The translations under genes and the position numbers were made by a program. Below the pieces are notes generated by a model. The model made no database searches. It saw only the letters and a program-made list of their open reading frames with translations, and was not told where the DNA came from. From assembly GCA_963693315.1 (NCBI GenBank), contig OY856186.1, forward strand, positions 238,951,377 to 239,015,376: 64,000 nucleotides of DNA, in the 5' to 3' direction. This DNA comes from Diogma glabrata (lineage: Eukaryota; Arthropoda; Insecta; Diptera; Cylindrotomidae). Positions 58,438 to 64,000 of this stretch are shown piece by piece. Each line of letters opens with the position of its first letter. Position 1 is the first letter of the stretch.

Positions 58438-59089
58438 CGAGTAAACCGTACAATGCACTTTTGGGATTCAAAAATTGTTCGTAAAGCAGGCCTTTTTTTC
58501 CTTTTCCTAATAACAATGCCAAAATGGAAATAACAATGTTTAAATTGAAATAACAATGCCTTAAGTTATAATTTCGAAAAACTACTTGGATAAAATAATT
58601 TTCTAAAAACATACATATTTGACTATTTTGTGTAAATATATGCATTTTTATTTATGCAAATAGTACAGAATCTTACTCGTACAAAAAATCTTGTATGCAA
58701 TTCAGGTATAAAGTATCTTTTTTGCCTTCGAGTGATTGTTTCTCTCGGCTGACGCCTCGAGCAACAATTTCACTCTCAAGCAGAAAAGACATACTTTATG
58801 CCCTTAATACATGAATAGCTATTTCGGTAAACGGCTGTAAAGTTTAACTTTACTGCCGCTAAAGGAAACTGACCAGAGCCAAATCGCTAGAATGTGGGAC
58901 AAAATGCAAAAATTCTTCAAAATACTAATTAGAAATTCTATTGTGAGAAAGTGGGACGGTCAAAACGTGCTAGCTAGATTTTGCATAAATGTACTATTTA
59001 ATGCTTTCATTTACTATTTGCTTTCTATTTAATTATTCAAAAAAAAATTTTATTTTAATTGGACATTTTCAACCGTTGGAAATGTACTT
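58438..59089. repeat. Two further hairpins in AT-rich DNA
   Basis: 58705-58805: arms GTATAAAGTATCTTTTTTGC and GCAGAAAAGACATACTTTAT, with inner GAGTGATTGTT/AACAATTTCACTC and apex CTCGGCTGACGCCTCGA, nearly the apex of repeat T. 58833-58859: CGGCTGTAAAGTT faces AACTTTACTGCCG with almost no loop. The rest is featureless. Confidence 0.65.
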
Positions 59090-59865
59090 TCAGTGGTTCG
59101 TACATTTTCAAAATTCTTTCTAGTGCTATAGCATTAGCGAGTTTCACTGTATCCAAGAAGTTTTTAATGTTCAACATTACTTTTGCCGCAGAACTCCTTC
59201 AACGTCTCCAGTAAAATATCGATAATTTTTTTTAACCCTTCCATTTACATCAATTGGCATTAGATCAGCAGCAGTTCTTATTGCATTATTTACAATATGG
59301 ACTGCGAATCCAATACATTCTGCTTCAAATTCGAGTTTAGCTTGCTTTTAACATTCACCCCTTGACGTGACACCACTAAAATTGGTATTCGTGTTATCAG
59401 CGCAAATTTCAAGTTTCAACTAACTTTTTGTCAATGTTAAATTTTTCATGAATATATCCTGATTTTGTTCCGATGCCCAAGCAAAGAAGCAAATTCCAAA
59501 AATCTAAGCTTTACTCCGTCATGCTCTCTAAAATATCGAAATAGAATCGAAAATGTTTTTATTTCCTTATGATTGAATGCATCATTATAAACCATGCAAA
59601 ATCAGCAACAGACAAATCTATTTTTAGTTGGTCTAGTACATGATCCATTAAAATTTTTTTAGTTATTGCATCTGATTTTGTTCTAGCACATGTATCTTTG
59701 TTATCGAAATAGTTTAGATGTTCAATTTATCGATCGAAAGCTTTGGTTGTGGTAAATCCTATGGAAGGAGAAACGGCTTCTGCAAGAGTAATATCTCTTT
59801 CAGTTTTTCCCATTTCTAATGGTTGGTATGCCCAATATGGAGCGTTTGGGAAAATCTACAACAAA
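59090..59865 (-). pseudogene. hAT transposase relic, DUF4371-type
   Basis: Minus-strand blocks in changing frames: ERDITLAEAVSPSIGFTTTK near 59800, SKLFR.NKDTCARTKSDAIT near 59690, LDQLKIDLSVADFAWF, YFREHDGVKLRFLEFASLLG near 59520, the signature CADNTNTNFSGVTSRGE near 59400, then GFAVHIVNNAIRTAADLMPI near 59300. These match in order the catalytic region of DUF4371-related hAT transposases, where the D of CADNTNTNF is conserved. Stops and several frameshifts occur, and both ends are missing. A different hAT lineage from hAT-1 and hAT-2. Confidence 0.82.
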
Positions 59866-60947
59866 AACAAAATACAGAAGTAAGAGCTTGACAGTTATAT
59901 CTAACAGCAAAGACTAACTCCGGAGCGAAACCCTTTTCCATGTTCCATCTGTGGCATCACATTACATTTTTCATTAACATAACATTATTTCATTAACATA
60001 ATCAGCACAAGTAACTTTTAGCTCGCCCTCAAATTATCAAGGTTATATTTTCCAAATATAGATTATTGTATATTTGCATTTTCTGTACATAAATATTTTG
60101 CGTTTTTTTATTCTTTTTTTTTATTAAACAAAACAAAAGAATTGAGAAATATGATCTCTTCCTGTTCTATATTGTTACATTGTGTTGAAACGTAAAACAG
60201 AATTCCAAATTTATATGATCGTTTCTAATTTCTTTTTTAAAATGTTTCGATGTATTTATGATGGAGAAAAATCAGATGGTATTATAGTATTTGCAACAAA
60301 TGAGATTGTATTATGATTGTTCTTATTACAGGCTGACCCTTATTATTTTTAATTAGCTGAAAGCAAAGCAATATGCATTTGGTAGAAGGAATCAGCCTGT
60401 ATGATTTTTTTTGTACCTCTTTATTATTATTCCGATGTAATTGTATTGATGATATCGACAGCCACCCCACGAGAGAATGCTTGTGTGATCAACTTTTTTC
60501 TCTCGTTTAGATAATGTTTTATATGTATATATAGCTGCATTTTTCTAAATGTTTTTTGAGTCGTTATTTTATAATTGGCAAGAAAGTTCTTTGCTAAGTC
60601 GGGATTTAAAATTTAATAAAAAATAAACCAAAGTTTTTGGAATTCTTTCGCAGATGCAGTGACGTATAATTAAAACTGCCTTTCTTACTGAGTTTTGTTT
60701 AGTTTAACTGTAATTGTAAAAAAAAGAGAAATTAAAATGAAAAAAAAAATGATGAAAGTTCATATTGTTTGTAAAACTCCCATTAAGGTTATTGATGTAA
60801 AAAAATTATAAAAAGAAGAAGATTAAAACTAACATTTGATTAAAAGGAAAATTCGTGATTTAAAAAGGAAAATTTTGTGTTCATTTTGTAAATATAAAAA
60901 TGGATTTATGAAAAGATTAATGTCATTCAAAAGAAATAAATATGGAG
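59866..60947. other. AT-rich spacer
   Basis: No supported feature. Confidence 0.45.
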
Positions 60948-62003
60948 GGGCTGAAATCTCACAGCTCTGAGATATCAAGACTTCGGTCTGGGTTAAAGAT
61001 TTTGATATAGTTTTGGGCAAAAAACGTTTATGAGGACATGGTTTTTATTTTTGGGCAGCGATGAATATCAAACATATTTTTTTGTTAAAATACAAGTATT
61101 TTTTTATCTCTGTTTAGAAATTTATTACAAAACTAATACGAAACATCAATACGTTGCCGGAAAACTATAACAGATCATAAATTAACATAATTTAGAGAAA
61201 AGATGATGCACTCAGCAAACTACTCAAAAACCTCTCCATTTAGCGTTTCGAGAAATCATTGCAAAATCACAAATTCATATTTCTTTCAAAATTCCAAAAA
61301 TATTGTAAAAATTAAATAAAATCAAACTTTTTTCACAATTCCAAAAATATTCCAAAAATTAGAATAAAATCAAATATTTAAACTTTTTCTACATTCCAAT
61401 AATATTCCAAAAATTCTTAAAAATTCAACCTTTTCCAAAATTTTAAAAATATGTATTGCAAAAACCATTACAAAATCAAAAATTGAAACTTTTTTCAAGA
61501 ATTATAATATAGCAAGAATTATAATAAAATCAAAAATTTAAAATTTTTCAAAATTCTAAAAATATTGCAAAAATTCTTACAAAATCAAAAATCAAAACAT
61601 TTTCCAAAATTCTAAAAATATTGCAAAAATTATTACAAATTCAAATATACAAACTTTTTTCAAAATTCCAAAAATATTTCATTTTCCATTACATTTACGT
61701 CATAAAAACAGCTAGATTTTTTTCCAAAAAATTGGCTAAAAAAATAAATGAAATCATTTTTTGACACACTTGACAATATTTTTTTGACAAACTTATAATG
61801 CCATAATTTTCAATAATAATAATAAAATTTCATATCAAACAAATAATTAATTTTATTTTTTTCCAAAAAATTGGGTAAAAAAATAAATAAAAAACTTTCT
61901 TTTGACACACTTGACACCAATTTTTTGACAAACTTATAATGCCATAATTCTCAAGAATAATAATAAACTTTCATATAAACAAACAACTAATATTATTTTT
62001 TTC
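60948..62003 (+). repeat. Repeat R, copy 4 (single arm, 3' truncated)
   Basis: Starts ATGGAGGGGCTGAAATCTCA, continues through AGACTTCGGTCTGGGTTAAA, GGGCAGCGATGAATATCAAA and the degenerate units, and is cut in the second TTTGACACACTTGAC unit. It has neither the CMC insertion nor the 773-bp insertion, so it supplies empty sites for both. Confidence 0.88.
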
Positions 62004-62230
62004 CAAAAGAAGATTATAATGGCCTGAAATGTAGAGAATTCAGAAACTTCTCGATCTGGAGCCTCTTTTATATTATCAATATCACTTTCAGAAGTGTGCA
62101 TGAAAATGTTTTCCGTGTCTTCCACATGAGTACCGATCACTAAAGAGCCATCAACCACGTTAAAGACTCGGCAAACATCAATTACGCTGACGTCAGGGAT
62201 ATCCACTTTGACTTCAGTTAAATCCATCAA
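61934..62230 (-). CDS. Unrecognised acidic protein frame
   Basis: Open minus frame. The first 70 residues are acidic with balanced codons (MMDLTEVKVDIPDVSVIDVC ... DREVSEFSTFQ), unlike the AT-driven frames around it. The last part runs into repeat R at 62003, so the original 3' end is lost or lies beyond R. It lies 240 bp downstream of the spliced frame at 62475-62822 on the same strand and could be part of the same gene. No known domain seen. Confidence 0.35.
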   Translation of the reverse strand: MMDLTEVKVDIPDVSVIDVCRVFNVVDGSLVIGTHVEDTENIFMHTSESDIDNIKEAPDREVSEFSTFQAIIIFFWKKIILVVCLYESLLLFLRIMAL

Positions 62231-62474
62231 ATTCAGTCAAATCCCTTGTAATTTGTTTTTTGTATGAATTGGACTTTTTTTTCCTAAATATCAAATAAAC
62301 CCTTACACACAATAGCTCCAAACCAGTTAATTTAAATCCATCTGTTTTTCAAAACTTTGCTGTATATTTGTTGACTTGTAAGCAATTGATGTTGGCATTA
62401 TTATTGAAACTGATGAAAATTACGGGCCGCTGAACATATTCGGGTACTCCTATTTTATCAACAATTGCAGTCGG

Positions 62475-62822
62475 TTACATTTGCGTTGAGACTAATAGCT
62501 TGTGATATGGTATAAATTGCATATGCATCAAACGGATATAGCACACAGACTCATCAAAATTACATTTTTTCAATATTGATGCAATTACCGATTTCTTTAT
62601 ATTTTGATGTTTCTTGCGGTGTCTCTCTACTCTTGAACCTGTAAATAAATAAGTTCTTGCTATATTATTTATATAAGTTGATATACTATCAAATATACCT
62701 GTGCTCTTCAAACGGATTTTAAGGGATAAAAAATGACTACATCCGTTGGCTGTAACAAGTGACTTGTATTTGAATAAAACGATACTAAGGTGATCTGGTG
62801 ATCTCTGCAAAACTTACTGACG
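62475..62822 (-). CDS. Unrecognised small spliced gene fragment
   Basis: Minus-strand frame with a 60-bp intron at 62698-62639 (GTATATTT ... TTTATTTACAG). Splicing joins KIRLKST to GSRVERHRKKHQNIKKSVIA in frame, removing an AT-rich segment. Downstream reads CNFDESVCYIRLMHMQFIPY and stops after STQM; past the stop, PTAIVDKIGVPEYVQRPVIF is open in the same frame, so the TGA/TAA may be a nonsense change. Codon content is richer than the surroundings. I do not recognise a family; it may be a host gene remnant or an unfamiliar transposon gene. Confidence 0.4.
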
Positions 62823-62842
62823 TTCCTCATCAAGTGTGAAAA

Positions 62843-63058
62843 ATGTTCATCTACAAAGAGTATCAATGGCCGCTGGATTTGATTTTCATCGAGTCACTTG
62901 TTGATCCTCCAGCCCTCCAGTCGTTTTCGGAACATCCAAGTACCCAACCATTAGGAGTATACTATGAACAACCGGATATGAAATACGATTTTGCGAGTGC
63001 ATTATTATCGGGTATGGTTCCTTCATGCAGCGTTGCCAACCACAAGGGTTGTCAATGA
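62843..63058 (+). CDS. Unrecognised 71-codon frame
   Basis: Plus-strand frame (MFIYKEYQWPLDLIFIESLV ... SCSVANHKGCQ) of relatively high GC and balanced composition, Pro-rich in the middle (DPPALQSFSEHPSTQPLGVY). No recognised motif. It is divergent from the minus frame at 62475 and may share a promoter region with it, or may be part of a longer decayed frame continuing to about 63350. Confidence 0.3.
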   Translation: MFIYKEYQWPLDLIFIESLVDPPALQSFSEHPSTQPLGVYYEQPDMKYDFASALLSGMVPSCSVANHKGCQ

Positions 63059-63904
63059 CTCCTTTTCGTCATGAAAGCGTTTCCCTGGAATTCTTTCGAA
63101 CGATGATGTCCTCAGATATCGCAGACACACAAAAGGCAGTTTCATCCCTGTTTTAGATCCTAGAGGGACCACTCACAACATCCTCATAAAGGTTTGTTGA
63201 TAGGAAAGAAGCCACACTCTGTGCCAATCGTGTATATTTTTCTCAGTTATACCCGATCGAGGTGGTATTAACCTTTGGCCTTTGGAACTTCCAGGCGTCT
63301 TTTCAAGAAAACAAATGCCGTTTCTTACTCTATTTGTGATTTTAAAAAGGCGATATTCTTGCCGATTTATTTAAGTACCGCTGAACGCTAGCTAGCAGTT
63401 GCAATTTTTGTAGTTGAGAAAATGCGCTCGTCAATTTCAAAAATACAACGCATATATACATTTTATAAACTTCTTTTTTAAACTAAAAAAGTTAAAACGT
63501 CAAAAACTATCAAACAAGATCGTTATTTTAACAGTCTGGTTGTTTTTCTTTTGTTCGTAACAATCAAATATCTGTCAAATTAACAAACTGTTATTTTAAA
63601 ATTGTTGGTAAAATAAATTCAACTAACAAGAGCTTGTTGAATTCAACGAACAATTCATAGCATCAAACCTAAAAGAAATGTATATTGAATCAGCCGTGAG
63701 ATGCCTTTTAATTTTACAAAAAAAGATTCATTCTACAACCGTCCAAATTAAACCATCCAAATCGAATGACGGGTTTTGTAGAAATCGGTGAACATATATT
63801 AAAAAAACATTGGCAAGAACCATAGAACTTTCTTTCGTTTTCGTGATCGGTTAAAAACATTTCATATCGTATCAATTACTTTGTGTTGATATGTCTTATA
63901 TTCT
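63059..63904. other. Spacer, GC-richer then AT-rich
   Basis: 63060-63400 keeps somewhat higher GC with fragments of open frame but no recognisable domain; 63420-63900 is AT-rich with TTAACA/TGTTAATTTG-like motifs and no gene. Confidence 0.4.
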
Positions 63905-64000
63905 TCTCCACAGATAGATTATTGTTGTCAAGTTTAGGTGATACATCTGTTTTCATCATGGCTCTTATGCTTTCATACCTCAAATATATTGTTTGCCCCG
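63905..64000 (+). pseudogene. LINE RT fragment running off the window
   Basis: TATTGTTGTCAAGTTT.GGTG and CATCTGTTT.CAT match 1529-1575 of the LINE relic (the YCCQVWG region) at about three quarters identity in the same orientation. It is cut by the window edge, so the extent is unknown. Confidence 0.65.

Overview
The window looks like a heavily transposon-loaded, AT-rich stretch of an insect nuclear genome. A dipteran is my best guess, from the short introns (about 40-80 bp) and the mix of element families; this is inference and no host marker gene is present. I see no rRNA, no CRISPR, no bacterial operon and no confident host protein gene. Nearly everything that can be explained is mobile DNA, much of it nested.

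Layout. 1-3.3 kb: a pogo-like TIR element (433-3302, TA flanks) holding a decayed LINE reverse transcriptase. 3.5-7.65 kb: an apparently intact CR1-like LINE with two open frames, followed by a (TA)n microsatellite. 9.2-11.3 kb: a foldback element interrupted by a 640-bp poly(A)-tailed retroposon whose 3' tail resembles the end of the decayed LINE. 11.7-23.3 kb: a dispersed repeat arm (family R) split by a two-gene CMC-type (CACTA/Mirage/Chapaev) DNA transposon, 11798-21629. Sibling R copies give the empty site and show a 2-bp TA target duplication. The CMC element has in turn been hit by a Jockey/I-like LINE (12-bp target duplication) and a 393-bp MITE. Its two minus-strand genes are a C2H2-plus-DDE transposase and a six-exon companion resembling the multicopy 'SAMD3-like' proteins.

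25-34.4 kb: hairpin-rich repeats, then a complete-ended hAT element (28463-34318, 8-bp duplication CTGGCCCC). It carries a 77-bp satellite with a four-unit higher-order period, a Penelope GIY-YIG fragment, and a broken TTF/ZMYM1-like transposase split by a 452-bp MITE. 35.7-38.5 kb: a second hAT of the same kind whose transposase 3' end is replaced by a 286-bp tandem repeat. 38.5-45.2 kb: mostly featureless AT-rich DNA with a tRNA-like fragment.

45.2-50.2 kb: a small palindromic element (Q) split by a 4.3-kb foldback (S) built of about 148-bp units, with an exact 8-bp duplication GTGTGTAC. S itself contains a second copy of the 640-bp retroposon. 51.1-56.1 kb: a hAT fragment, then a 4.6-kb foldback version of repeat R carrying a 773-bp element with CMC-like ends. 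57.9-64 kb: a second copy of hairpin repeat T, a DUF4371-type hAT relic, a third R copy, a small unrecognised spliced minus-strand gene, and at the very edge another piece of the LINE seen at 1.5 kb.

The history can be read as layers: R, then CMC, then Jockey and MITE; P, then retroposon; Q, then S, then retroposon; GGCC repeats, then hAT, then MITE. All calls rest on reading the sequence; no database search or alignment program was run.
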